Below, piece after piece: positions 8,579-17,330 of a stretch of DNA of 64,000 bases. The translations under genes and the position numbers were made by a program. Source of the stretch: Paenibacillus sp. W2I17 (GTDB lineage Bacteria; Bacillota; Bacilli; Paenibacillales; Paenibacillaceae); the NCBI RefSeq assembly GCF_030815985.1, contig NZ_JAUSXM010000001.1:3348001-3412000 (forward strand). Reading direction: 5' to 3'. The notes under the pieces are model-generated. The model did not search any database. It had not been told where the DNA came from and was given only the letters and a program-made list of their open reading frames with translations. Each line of letters starts with the position of its first letter. Position 1 is the stretch's first letter.

Positions 8579-10403
8579 ACCTGCATCTTCCTCCATACAA
8601 CAAACGGTCGTGCCTCCCATCGGAAGACCCGGACCAGCGGGAAGAGGACCTGTCCCCAAAGTCAGAGCCAAAAATGCTCGCCATGCCCTGATTCGGGTGT
8701 GGTCGTATATGGGACGTCATCGCAAAGGAGTTATCGCTGCATTAGTGCTGACGGCTCTTGGAACACTGCTCAATCTGGCAGGACCTTATCTTCTCGGCCG
8801 CGCCGTTAACGAACATATCGTGCCCAAAGTAACAGCGGGTTTGCTAAAGGAATGTCTTCTTTTGCTGAGTGTTTATGTCCTTGGCTCACTCCTGATGTGG
8901 GCTCAATCCTATGTCATGATTGGTGTCTCCCAACTGACCGTCAAAGATCTGCGACATGCGTTGTTCTCCCGACTGCAAGAGCTGCCTATCCATTTTTTTG
9001 ATAAAAATCAAAGCGGGGACCTGATGAGCCGGGCCACCAATGATATCGATAACGTATCTACAACGCTGAATCAAAGCGTAACCCAATTGATGTCCAGTGC
9101 CATCCTGCTCGTTGGCTCCTTGTCGATCATGTTTGCACTTGATGTCCGGCTTACCCTGCTCAGTCTGGTGACTGTACCCTTGATTACCATCGCCACTCGC
9201 CTGATCGCGTCAAGAACACGCAAACACTTCACCGCCCAGCAGAAATTACTTGGTGAGCTTAATGGGTATGCTCAGGAAACCATTGCTGGACAAAAAGTCG
9301 TAGCGGCCTATAACCGCCAGGATCAGGCACATCAACATTTTCAGAACCTGAACGAGAAACTGCGCACCTCAAGCACACAGGCCCAGACCGTTTCGGGTTT
9401 GGTTGGACCCACGATGAACGTGATGAACAATATCGGGTTTGCCATACTCGCTTCTGTAGGTGGATGGATGGCTTACCATGAAATGACGTCCATCGGACTG
9501 ATCGTCAGCTTTCTCGCTTACTCCCGCCAGATTGAGCGGCCGCTCAACGATCTGGCCAATCAGTACAATCTCATTCAGGCTGCAATCGCAGGTGCTGAAC
9601 GTGTGTTCCACATTATGGATACACCTGGCGAATACGTAGAGGAACAGAAGAAACAACTGGACCAGATTCAAGGTAAAGTTGTATTTGAAGACGTCTCTTT
9701 TGGGTATAGTGCGGAGCGAGACATTCTCAAGAAGGTTAGTTTTACTGCAAAACCTGGTGAGATGATTGCACTTGTTGGACCCACCGGCGCAGGTAAAACG
9801 ACCATTATCAACCTGTTGCCCCGTTTCTACGAGATTACAGGCGGACGGATTACCATCGATGGATGTGACATCTCGGAACTGGAGAAGGATCAACTCCGTC
9901 GGCAACTCGGCATTGTACTTCAGGATGCCTACCTGTTCTCGGGTACCATTCGCGACAATCTCGCCTACGGCAAGCCGGACGCAACCAATGAACAGATCAG
10001 ACAAGCGGCGGAGCTGGCGAATGCACATTCGTTCATCTGCAAACTGCCACAGGGCTACGATACCCCCATCATTTCCGGGGGAAGCAACCTGAGTCAGGGA
10101 CAACGACAACTGCTGACCATTGCCCGGGCAATTCTGGCTGATCCGGCCATTCTTATTCTGGATGAAGCAACAAGCAGCATTGATACACGTACAGAGATGA
10201 AGATCCAGGAAGCGATGCGCACTTTAATGAAAGACCGTACCAGCTTTGTTATCGCCCACAGACTGAGCACGATTCGTGAAGCCGATCAGATTCTCGTCAT
10301 TGATGATGGACAGATCGCTGAACGGGGCAGCCATGACGAGTTGATGCAGCAACAAGGATTTTACTATCAGTTACATCAGGGACAGCTCAATAAGTCTAAC
10401 TAA
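8571..10403 (+). CDS. ABC exporter half-transporter with a canonical ATP site (heterodimer subunit 2)
   Basis: 610 residues from TTG 8571, chosen because AAGGAGG (8555-8561) is 9 bases upstream; ATG 8562 would be too close. After a Pro/Gly-rich N-terminus come six membrane helices (~35-350) and an ATPase domain with Walker A GPTGAGKTT, signature LSQGQRQ, Walker B ILILDEATSSID with the catalytic Glu, and H-switch AHR. Together with the upstream subunit this makes an asymmetric exporter. The MarR repressor context suggests drug, peptide or toxin efflux; the substrate is unknown. Confidence 0.92.
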   Translation: MAKPASSSIQQTVVPPIGRPGPAGRGPVPKVRAKNARHALIRVWSYMGRHRKGVIAALVLTALGTLLNLAGPYLLGRAVNEHIVPKVTAGLLKECLLLLSVYVLGSLLMWAQSYVMIGVSQLTVKDLRHALFSRLQELPIHFFDKNQSGDLMSRATNDIDNVSTTLNQSVTQLMSSAILLVGSLSIMFALDVRLTLLSLVTVPLITIATRLIASRTRKHFTAQQKLLGELNGYAQETIAGQKVVAAYNRQDQAHQHFQNLNEKLRTSSTQAQTVSGLVGPTMNVMNNIGFAILASVGGWMAYHEMTSIGLIVSFLAYSRQIERPLNDLANQYNLIQAAIAGAERVFHIMDTPGEYVEEQKKQLDQIQGKVVFEDVSFGYSAERDILKKVSFTAKPGEMIALVGPTGAGKTTIINLLPRFYEITGGRITIDGCDISELEKDQLRRQLGIVLQDAYLFSGTIRDNLAYGKPDATNEQIRQAAELANAHSFICKLPQGYDTPIISGGSNLSQGQRQLLTIARAILADPAILILDEATSSIDTRTEMKIQEAMRTLMKDRTSFVIAHRLSTIREADQILVIDDGQIAERGSHDELMQQQGFYYQLHQGQLNKSN

Positions 10404-10990
10404 AGCGTGTCTGCAAAGCTACTGCACGCCGAAGCGGACCTTAGCGCGTCTGGAGAAAGCGAATGCGCTGTATCCTGAATGTGCGAGGACATGTCCTTCG
10501 CGTGCGAACAAGCGATCAATACGCCACAAAAGCGGATTTTCTCCATTCCAAATGAAAAGCTCCACTCCGTGCCGGGCGGGATTGGAGGACATCGTCCAGC
10601 TCGCGGTTGAGCAGAGCAAGAGCGTAAGCTAACGAATCTGAGGCGCCTTATTCAAGCTTTTGAAGCTCCCTCAGAAATCTAAAGAACCTGAGACACGTTA
10701 TATCCAAATAAACAGCCATTTTCAGCGTTTTTTCATGGGATGTTGGGAAATAACGTGTCTGAAGTTTCTTACAAATTAAAGTAAGGACCTGAAGGCCAAA
10801 TAAGACGTCCTATGTTCCTTAGAAAATCGACTACCCATTCGCCAGGTTCAACCGGCTTGAACTTCAAACTTTTATACGCTGACCACCATCATCATATCGC
10901 TTACTTGAATTTGAAGTCACACTCTTATATAGCTAAAATGATCTGAACCGATGTCGACTCCACACATTAACTTATTAATTGAAATACTAA
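10404..10990. repeat. Long intergenic region with repeat-like sequence
   Basis: Nearly 600 bases with no convincing gene. A 66-codon open frame on the minus strand (10419-10619) has no good ribosome site and reads like non-coding DNA. AGACACGTTAT (10691-10701) and its exact reverse complement (10750-10760) flank 48 bases, and related CTGAG.C.CTTAT phrases recur nearby. This mosaic of short repeats looks like dispersed intergenic repeats seen in Paenibacillus chromosomes. That link is from memory and untested. Confidence 0.4.
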
Positions 10991-10993
10991 ACA

Positions 10994-11031
10994 CCGCATG
11001 GGGTTCTTCAGGACCCATGCGGCGTTTTTTT
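10994..11031. terminator. Strong hairpin terminator
   Basis: CCGCATGGG (10994-11002) pairs with CCCATGCGG (11014-11022) around an 11-base loop, and seven T follow on the plus strand. On the minus strand the hairpin lies about 60 bases after the kinase gene, though the U-run there is weak. It could serve transcripts from both sides. Confidence 0.75.
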
Positions 11032-11081
11032 GATTTTGTCTAATGACTATGTTATTGCTATCTCTAGGTAAGTTATATGAT

Positions 11082-12653
11082 TTACGTCTCCATTGGCAGA
11101 TGAAGCGTGAAGGTGGAACCAACCCCCATTTCGCTATGGACGGTAATTTTACCATTGTGATCCTGAACGATTTTCTGGCAGAGCGCAAGTCCAAGTCCCG
11201 TACCTTCTTCTTTGGTTGTATAAAATGGATTAAAGATTGTGGATAGTGAATTTTCCGGAATGCCGCTTCCTGTATCTGTAATTGAAATGAGTACTGCGTC
11301 TCCGTCCTGCAACAAATCCATATGAACCTCACCAGGGTCTGTCATTGCTTCAAAAGCGTTACGAATCAGATTGATCAATACCTGCACAATTTTATCTCGA
11401 TCCATGATGATCACAACTGGCTCATTAGTCATTTCAAGCGTAATTTGATGCCCTCGGGATGCCGCATCTGACTCGGTCAAAGACATCACGCGTTCAAGGC
11501 AGTGACCCAAATGTTCAGGCTTCATGTGATTGGCATGTGGTTTGGAAAACTGCAAAAATTCAGCCGTCAGATCGGTTACTCTCGTCACCTCACCCATAAT
11601 CACTTCATACCATGGCGCGATATTAAACGCTTGTCCACGGGACAGCTGCAGGAATCCCCGAATTGCGGTAAGCGGATTCCGAATTTCGTGAGCCATACCC
11701 GCGGCCAGTTCACCTACAGCCCTTAGTCTTTCGGAACGAAATACTTCTTCTTCATTTTTCAGCCATTTGCTGCGCTGTTGTTGAAGCAGCCTATCCTCGG
11801 CTACCGTCATAAAGTGCTGCAACGAATCCGACATTTCCGGGTACAGAGAGATGCTGTAGCTTACCTGGAGTCCTTGAAGCTGCACGGATAGCAGTGACGA
11901 CATTCGTTCTTCCACATCCTGTATCTCTGGCAAAACGACTGCAAATCGGTCTCCTGCATACCGGGATATGCCATAAGCTTCGGTGAAATGATTGCTGATC
12001 ATCTGACCTGTACCTGTGATTACCGTACACCAAGGATCTTCTGAATCTTTTTTAAAGCCGCTAAAGTTATTGACGTTCAAAAGGACAAGCAAAAAAGACC
12101 GTTGCTCTTCTACTGTCTTATGTAACATCTCCATGTAACCTTCGTAATTCAACAGTCCGGTAAGCGGATCATGCAGGGTCAGGAACCGATTCTTTTCCCG
12201 AAGCCTGCGCTTCTCTACCTCACTGTTGATCAAGGTATGGTACAAAAAAATGATAACAACTGAGGTTAACAGGTCAAATAACGAAACCAGCAAAGCATAT
12301 GTATCTACAGGCACATACGAAAGCCGAATCACCGTATATTGCAGCATAAGCAGCAACGAAATCGGCAAGGTCTGCGCCAACCGTGGTTTGTCCTGGATCA
12401 TTGAAATAATGAGCATATAATACAGCATGTTGCACCAGTTCAGTTCACTAAAATAGTGGAATATCCCGAGGAAAATCCACTGAAACTTTCGCAGCACAGG
12501 GTATCGTCTCTCCCCATAAATACTTGCTACCAATAATGTCGCCGAAAGTGACATTATTGCCATATGAGGGGTAAGCCTGAGAACATAAGAGGACAGAATG
12601 ACAAGCAGACAACCTAGCGGGAATATCACCATTTTCATCGTGTAACTAAGCAA
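11082..12653 (-). CDS. Membrane histidine kinase with a degenerate GGDEF-like domain
   Basis: 523 residues, TTG start at 12653 with AAAGGGGG upstream. About five or six membrane helices (~1-145) are followed by a GGDEF-type fold starting LTLHDPLTGLLNYEGYMEML. Its active-site loop reads AGDRF instead of GGDEF, so cyclase activity is unlikely. Next come HisKA (VGELAAGMAHEIRNPLTAIRGF, phospho-His) and HATPase (N box NLIRNAFEAM, G1 DTGSGIP, G2 GTGLGLAL). The kinase core resembles sporulation and KinB-like kinases. No response regulator is adjacent, so it is an orphan. A phosphorelay input role is plausible but not shown. Confidence 0.85.
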   Translation of the reverse strand: MLSYTMKMVIFPLGCLLVILSSYVLRLTPHMAIMSLSATLLVASIYGERRYPVLRKFQWIFLGIFHYFSELNWCNMLYYMLIISMIQDKPRLAQTLPISLLLMLQYTVIRLSYVPVDTYALLVSLFDLLTSVVIIFLYHTLINSEVEKRRLREKNRFLTLHDPLTGLLNYEGYMEMLHKTVEEQRSFLLVLLNVNNFSGFKKDSEDPWCTVITGTGQMISNHFTEAYGISRYAGDRFAVVLPEIQDVEERMSSLLSVQLQGLQVSYSISLYPEMSDSLQHFMTVAEDRLLQQQRSKWLKNEEEVFRSERLRAVGELAAGMAHEIRNPLTAIRGFLQLSRGQAFNIAPWYEVIMGEVTRVTDLTAEFLQFSKPHANHMKPEHLGHCLERVMSLTESDAASRGHQITLEMTNEPVVIIMDRDKIVQVLINLIRNAFEAMTDPGEVHMDLLQDGDAVLISITDTGSGIPENSLSTIFNPFYTTKEEGTGLGLALCQKIVQDHNGKITVHSEMGVGSTFTLHLPMET

Positions 12654-12912
12654 ACAGCCTCGCCCCCTTTGACATAAAACTCACATCAAACAACTTATGT
12701 ACATGTATTATATCGATTATGATTAGCTGATGTTGTCGATTAGTGGAGGCTCGTCAAATTCGCAAGAATGTATAAATTATGAAGGCAATAGGACATATGA
12801 TGTAATTGTAATCAACAAAAGTGAATCAATTCCTCTTCGCATAAATCAGTATTGTGGTACAATACATTAATGGATTAATTTAGGATAAATACTTGGTTAT
12901 GGAGGATATCAC

Positions 12913-13248
12913 ATGACAACACAACGAAAACCACTGGGCCTCGGAACGCTCTCTCTACTCGTACTATTGATGGGTCTCGCCTTTAACTTCCAATGGGGCA
13001 AAACAAATTTTATGATCAGTCATTATCTTTTTAACTTAATAAACATACCTATTTATAGCAACGGAACTCAAGGACTTCACATTCCTTTTGTAGTAGCAGC
13101 CCTCTTCTGGATTCCAGCCTTCTTGATCGCCAAAAAATATCGTGCGCATTTCGGTACCAGTGTGTCTTATAACATCGCCGGATTTATGTTGCTCTTATGC
13201 ATCATTGGACCAGTTATCCCCGTTATCGATTGGATGGTCAATGGTTAA
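12913..13248 (+). CDS. Small membrane protein of unknown function
   Basis: 111 residues, ATG 12913 with GGAGGA about 10 bases upstream and a terminator just after the stop. Three hydrophobic stretches (about residues 10-25, 55-75 and 88-106) suggest three membrane helices with a basic loop (AKKYRAH) between the second and third. I do not recognise the family. It stands alone between the divergent kinase and the convergent mgl genes, so context gives no function. The good ribosome site, terminator and clean hydrophobic pattern support a real gene. Confidence 0.65.
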   Translation: MTTQRKPLGLGTLSLLVLLMGLAFNFQWGKTNFMISHYLFNLINIPIYSNGTQGLHIPFVVAALFWIPAFLIAKKYRAHFGTSVSYNIAGFMLLLCIIGPVIPVIDWMVNG

Positions 13249-13255
13249 ACAATTA

Positions 13256-13292
13256 AAGCCAGCTCTCTATATCCCGAGGGCTGGCTTCTTTG
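13256..13292 (+). terminator. Terminator after the small membrane protein
   Basis: AAGCCAGC (13256-13263) pairs with GCTGGCTT (13280-13287), followed by TCTTTG. The U-run is modest. Confidence 0.6.
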
Positions 13293-13491
13293 CTACTTCT
13301 CCATATAAGATGAATGGAATTTTTACACCATAACGTAGAGTGCAGAACCAATCTGAAGAAGCGATAGCGTTCGCATTTATCACCGGATTTTCCCCTATTA
13401 ATATATCGGAATCAAGAAAATCAGGGGATAAGGGCGATCGGAAGATGGTACTGCACTCGGAGTACAACGGTGTAACCTTTTCACGTTAATC
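13293..13491. other. Intergenic region with two interleaved short inverted repeats
   Basis: GATTTTC (13386-13392) can pair with GAAAATC (13416-13422), and CCCCT (13392-13396) with AGGGG (13423-13427). The pairs cross and cannot form together, so they would be alternatives. No gene is credible here. The region lies downstream of mglC and may hold its termination signal. Confidence 0.35.
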
Positions 13492-14511
13492 TTATTTTTT
13501 CGCCATATACTTACGGATATCAAAAGCCACCGCAGCAACAATGATCAATCCTTTAATAATCAACTGCCAGTATGGGCTCACACCAATAAACGTCAGACCA
13601 TAGTTAATGACCCCGAAGATCAGCACACCCGCCATAACCCCAGGTACCGTTCCAATACCTCCTGCCGTTGATACGCCGCCTACCACACATGCGGCAATCG
13701 CATCCAGCTCATACATGTTACCGTAATTATTTGTTGCTCCACCTGTGCGTGCTGCCTCAAGCACACCACCCAGACCATACAATGCACCGGCAATGGCATA
13801 CAGCGCCACCAGGTTGCGTGCCACATGAATCCCGGATACATGCGCCGCCTGAATGTTGCCACCGATCGCGTACATATTTTTGCCGAGACGTGTTTTATTG
13901 AAGATCACCCAACAGATTAACGCCACAGCAATAGCAATGAGGACAATATACGGGATGGAGTAACCTCCGCCCAGATCAATGTATCCAGAGCCAATGACGG
14001 TGAAGTCCTCTCTCAATCCTCCGATCGGCTGTGACTGGTTGGGTTCCGTATCAAAATAAATGGAGTTCAGTCCATACACGGCAACCATCGTACCCAGCGT
14101 TGCGATAAAAGGGGGCACATGTAATTTGGCGACAATGAGTCCATTTACCAATCCCACAAATAGACCCGCGGTAATCCCGACAAGGATCGGCAGACCCACC
14201 CATAAGTGGGGCAGATCGGGGAAGAAACGGTTTGCATACTCGTCAATTTGCAGCATCGATGCCGATACAACCGCCGTCAGACCAACCACCCGTCCAGCGG
14301 ACAGATCTACCCCGCCCGTGACAAGGATAAAGGCTGCACCGAGCGCAATAATGGCCCGTGTGGAGGACTGCTGCAAGATGTCCCGCAGTGTGGAGAAGGC
14401 CAGAAAATTCGGATCGGCAATCGCAATACCAATAATGAGCAGGATCAATACGATAAAGATGGCGCGTTGTGTTACATATTGTTTTACTTGATTAATCATC
14501 TGTGTGTTCAT
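13492..14511 (-). CDS. mglC: Galactose/methyl-galactoside ABC permease MglC
   Basis: 339 residues with AGGAGGG before the ATG at 14511. About eight to ten membrane helices and the sugar-permease family signature ALGAAFILVTGGVDLSAGRVVGLTAV, then LHVPPFIATLGTMVAVYGL and VVGGVSTAGGIGTVPGVMAGVL. This is the BPD_transp_2 family that includes MglC, RbsC and XylH. The order binding protein, ATPase, permease (genes at 17168, 16032, 14511) is that of mglBAC. It forms the membrane channel for galactose, glucose or methyl-galactoside; exact sugar is inferred. Confidence 0.92.
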   Translation of the reverse strand: MNTQMINQVKQYVTQRAIFIVLILLIIGIAIADPNFLAFSTLRDILQQSSTRAIIALGAAFILVTGGVDLSAGRVVGLTAVVSASMLQIDEYANRFFPDLPHLWVGLPILVGITAGLFVGLVNGLIVAKLHVPPFIATLGTMVAVYGLNSIYFDTEPNQSQPIGGLREDFTVIGSGYIDLGGGYSIPYIVLIAIAVALICWVIFNKTRLGKNMYAIGGNIQAAHVSGIHVARNLVALYAIAGALYGLGGVLEAARTGGATNNYGNMYELDAIAACVVGGVSTAGGIGTVPGVMAGVLIFGVINYGLTFIGVSPYWQLIIKGLIIVAAVAFDIRKYMAKK

Positions 14512-14526
14512 CTGTTTCCCTCCTGA

Positions 14527-16032
14527 CTAAGCCATCCGCTGTTGCGCGGCCAGCCTCATAATATCCTGCTCGGTTGCCTTGGCTCCGTCCACGATTCCGG
14601 TGAGACGCCCTTCGCTCATCACCATAATGCGATCCGACATACCCAGAAGCTCAGGCATCTCTGAGCTAATCATGATAATGCTTTTGCCCTGACGAGCCAG
14701 TTCCGTAATAATGGTGTAAATCTCAAACTTGGCCCCTACATCGATTCCACGTGTCGGTTCATCCAGCAGGAGTATCTCGGGGTCGGTCAATAACCAGCGG
14801 GCCAGCAGAACTTTCTGCTGATTACCGCCAGACAGGTTGCGAATCAGCGTGTTAACCGAAGGCGTTTTGGTTCTGAACTTCTGCGTCTGCTCACGTGCCT
14901 CTTCGCGGCCCTTTTTCTCGTCCAGCAAGCCCATTCGATTTCGGTAGCGTCCCAGACTGGCAATGATCGTGTTCTCATACACCGACAACACAGGGAATAT
15001 CCCTGTAACCCTTCGTTCTTCCGTGAGCAACGCAATGTTATGACGCTTCGCTGCTGCGGGAGAGTTAATCTTCACCTTGCGCCCATGAATCGAAATCGTA
15101 CCTGAAGCGAGTCCGCGCAGTCCGAATAAGGACTCAATCAGTTCTGTCCGCTGTGCTCCAACCAGGCCGCCAATGCCAAGCACTTCACCTTTTCGCAGCT
15201 CAAAGGAAACATCACGAAACGATTTAGATTGGCTTGATGTCAGACCCTCGGCTTTTAATATCACTTCACCGGGTACGTTCGTCCGTTCCGGGAAACGTTC
15301 GTCCAGATCACGGCCAACCATACGCGTAATGATCAGATCTGTCGTTAGATCCGCAGCATCCCATGTCCCGACAACGAAACCATCACGCATGATTGTCACT
15401 TCATCCGAGATCGTCAGGATCTCCTCCATCTTGTGTGAAATATAGATAATGGATACGCCGCGACTGCGCAGTTCATTAATAATGGTGAAGAGTTGATCCA
15501 CTTCCTTGCCTGTCAGGGAAGAAGTTGGCTCATCCATGACGATGACTTTGGATTGAAAAGAGACCGCCTTGGCAATTTCCATGGATTGAATCTTGGAGAC
15601 AGACAATGTTCCCGCCTGAGCCTTCGGATCAATATCCAGGTTCAAGTCCTTGAACAAGGCCAGCGTATCGGTATACATCCGTTTCTCGTCCACCAGTATT
15701 CCCCTCATCGGAAAACGACCCAGCCATATATTCTCCATCACCGGACGATGCGGGACCGGATTCAGCTCCTGATGAATCATGGATATGCCTTGCTGAAGGG
15801 CCGCTTTGGAATTCGGAATATCCACATCCTTTCCTTCGATGCGTATCGTTCCTTCATCGGGGCGATACATGCCGAACAGACATTTCATAAGTGTGGATTT
15901 CCCCGCTCCATTCTCTCCCATCAAGGCGTGAACCGTCCCCGGTTTCACTTTCAATGTGACCTGACTTAGTGCCTGCACACCCGGAAATGCTTTGGAAACT
16001 CCATTCATCTCCAGCAGGTAAGTTGACTCCAT
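14527..16032 (-). CDS. mglA: Galactose/methyl-galactoside import ATPase MglA
   Basis: 501 residues from the ATG at 16032, which follows GGGAGG; an upstream in-frame start at 16062 lacks one. It is a duplicated ATPase of the sugar ABC type. The first half has Walker A GENGAGKSTLMK, signature LSVSKIQS and Walker B VIVMDEPTSSL. The second half has a degenerate P-loop (GGLVGAQRTELIESLF), signature LSGGNQQKV and Walker B ILLLDEPTRGID. That asymmetry is normal for MglA/RbsA. It lies 15 bases before mglC in one operon. Confidence 0.93.
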   Translation of the reverse strand: MESTYLLEMNGVSKAFPGVQALSQVTLKVKPGTVHALMGENGAGKSTLMKCLFGMYRPDEGTIRIEGKDVDIPNSKAALQQGISMIHQELNPVPHRPVMENIWLGRFPMRGILVDEKRMYTDTLALFKDLNLDIDPKAQAGTLSVSKIQSMEIAKAVSFQSKVIVMDEPTSSLTGKEVDQLFTIINELRSRGVSIIYISHKMEEILTISDEVTIMRDGFVVGTWDAADLTTDLIITRMVGRDLDERFPERTNVPGEVILKAEGLTSSQSKSFRDVSFELRKGEVLGIGGLVGAQRTELIESLFGLRGLASGTISIHGRKVKINSPAAAKRHNIALLTEERRVTGIFPVLSVYENTIIASLGRYRNRMGLLDEKKGREEAREQTQKFRTKTPSVNTLIRNLSGGNQQKVLLARWLLTDPEILLLDEPTRGIDVGAKFEIYTIITELARQGKSIIMISSEMPELLGMSDRIMVMSEGRLTGIVDGAKATEQDIMRLAAQQRMA

Positions 16033-16106
16033 CTTGGTTCCTCCCTTCCATATGACCGGCAAAAAAGGGACGCTACCCGAATGTCGGACGTCCCTGTCTC
16101 GTGCTG

Positions 16107-17168
16107 TTATTGGGCGTCGGCGATGTTGTCTTTTGTAATCTTCTTGTATGCAATCCAGACGTATTTACCATCTGTAATGTCGTATTTGGTATTTTCCTTT
16201 GTTGGTGTCTCACCTTTGGCAAGTACGGAAGCCAGTGCCACCGTGGCTGCACCCTGATTCTTGGCATCATTAAGCACCGTGCCCAGCATCGTGCCATCCT
16301 GGAGAGCCTGAATGGCTGGAGCTGTTGCATCCACACCTACAACCGGCATGGATTTGCCATCTTTGAAGTATCCGGCTGCTTTCAATGCCTCAATGGCTCC
16401 CAAGGCCATGTCATCATTGTTTGCGAGAACAGCTTCGATCTTGTCACCATGCGAAGCCAGGAATGCCTGCATTTTCTCCTGACCTTTCACCCGATCCCAC
16501 ATCGCCGTGTCTTCCGCCAGTGCTTCCACTTCGATACCAGCATCCTGGATCGCCTGAACCGAATATTTGGTCCGAAGCTCTGCATCCTGGTGACCCGGTT
16601 CCCCTTTCAGCATGACGTATTGCAGTTTGCCATCGCCGTTTTTGTCCGCTTCCGGATGTGCTTTCCAGTAATCCACAATCAACTGACCGGAGATCGTACC
16701 GGACTCCTCCGCTTTGGCTCCTACGTAGTACACTTTATCCCACTTGTTCATATCTTCAGCTACTGGCTCACGGTTGAGGAATACCACTGGAATGTTCGCT
16801 GCCTTGGCCTTGTCAATGATGACCCCTGCCGCCGTCCGGTCCACCGGGTTCACAGCCATCGCATTATATTTCTTGGATACAAACAGATCCACTTTCTCAT
16901 TCTGGGTCGGCTGTGCATTCTGGCTATCCACGATATCCAGAGTCGCAACACCTTCCGCTGCTGCTGTCATTGCATTACGTACACCCGTCATGAATGTATC
17001 ATCAAATTTGTAGATGGCAACACCAATCTTGGGCGTTTCCGTACTGGCTGCTGTCTGGCCTCCTGTATCTGTTCCCGTACTTCCACCTGCGCCGTCTCCG
17101 CCGCTGCTACACCCCGCCGCCACAACCATACATGCCGTAATCAACAGTGTCATCCATGTTTTCTTCAT
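16107..17168 (-). CDS. mglB: Galactose-binding lipoprotein MglB
   Basis: 353 residues with a lipoprotein signal (lipobox VAAGC, Cys at about residue 20) and a Gly/Ser/Thr linker. The mature part is a type I sugar-binding fold: IGVAIYKFDDTFMTGVRNAM, VNPVDRTAAGVIIDKAKAANIPVVFLNREP, GEPGHQDAELRTKYSVQAI, LANNDDMALGAIEALKAAG and VVGVDATAPAIQALQDGTM. These match MglB, including calcium-loop-like DKNGDGKLQ and the NDDMA stretch. It delivers sugar to MglA/MglC. A cre-like box and a likely promoter lie about 50 bases upstream. Confidence 0.93.
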   Translation of the reverse strand: MKKTWMTLLITACMVVAAGCSSGGDGAGGSTGTDTGGQTAASTETPKIGVAIYKFDDTFMTGVRNAMTAAAEGVATLDIVDSQNAQPTQNEKVDLFVSKKYNAMAVNPVDRTAAGVIIDKAKAANIPVVFLNREPVAEDMNKWDKVYYVGAKAEESGTISGQLIVDYWKAHPEADKNGDGKLQYVMLKGEPGHQDAELRTKYSVQAIQDAGIEVEALAEDTAMWDRVKGQEKMQAFLASHGDKIEAVLANNDDMALGAIEALKAAGYFKDGKSMPVVGVDATAPAIQALQDGTMLGTVLNDAKNQGAATVALASVLAKGETPTKENTKYDITDGKYVWIAYKKITKDNIADAQ

Positions 17169-17217
17169 ATCCTAATGACCTCCCCCAAGTTCATTCGGCT
17201 TCACCGATGTCTTTATT

Positions 17218-17233
17218 ATGAAAGGGTTTACAT
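17218..17233 (-). promoter_or_regulatory. cre-like box in the mglB promoter
   Basis: This 16-mer fits the CcpA consensus WTGNNARCGNWWWCAW at 15 of 16 positions, the miss being in the central CG. On the minus strand, TTCGAA, 17 bases and CATAAT form a plausible promoter that the box overlaps. CcpA repression of mgl in the presence of glucose is likely. Confidence 0.6.
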
Positions 17234-17330
17234 TAAATTCGAATACAATATCTTCACCTGTTCTATCGAAATCTTCCTCAAGTTAACAAACACCTTAATT
17301 TCTTCATTCAGCATTCGTTCTGTCATTGGT

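Noticed and set aside
10419..10619. 66-codon minus-strand frame in the repeat-like intergenic stretch
   Set aside because: No ribosome site and composition like non-coding repeats. I treated it as part of the repeat region.
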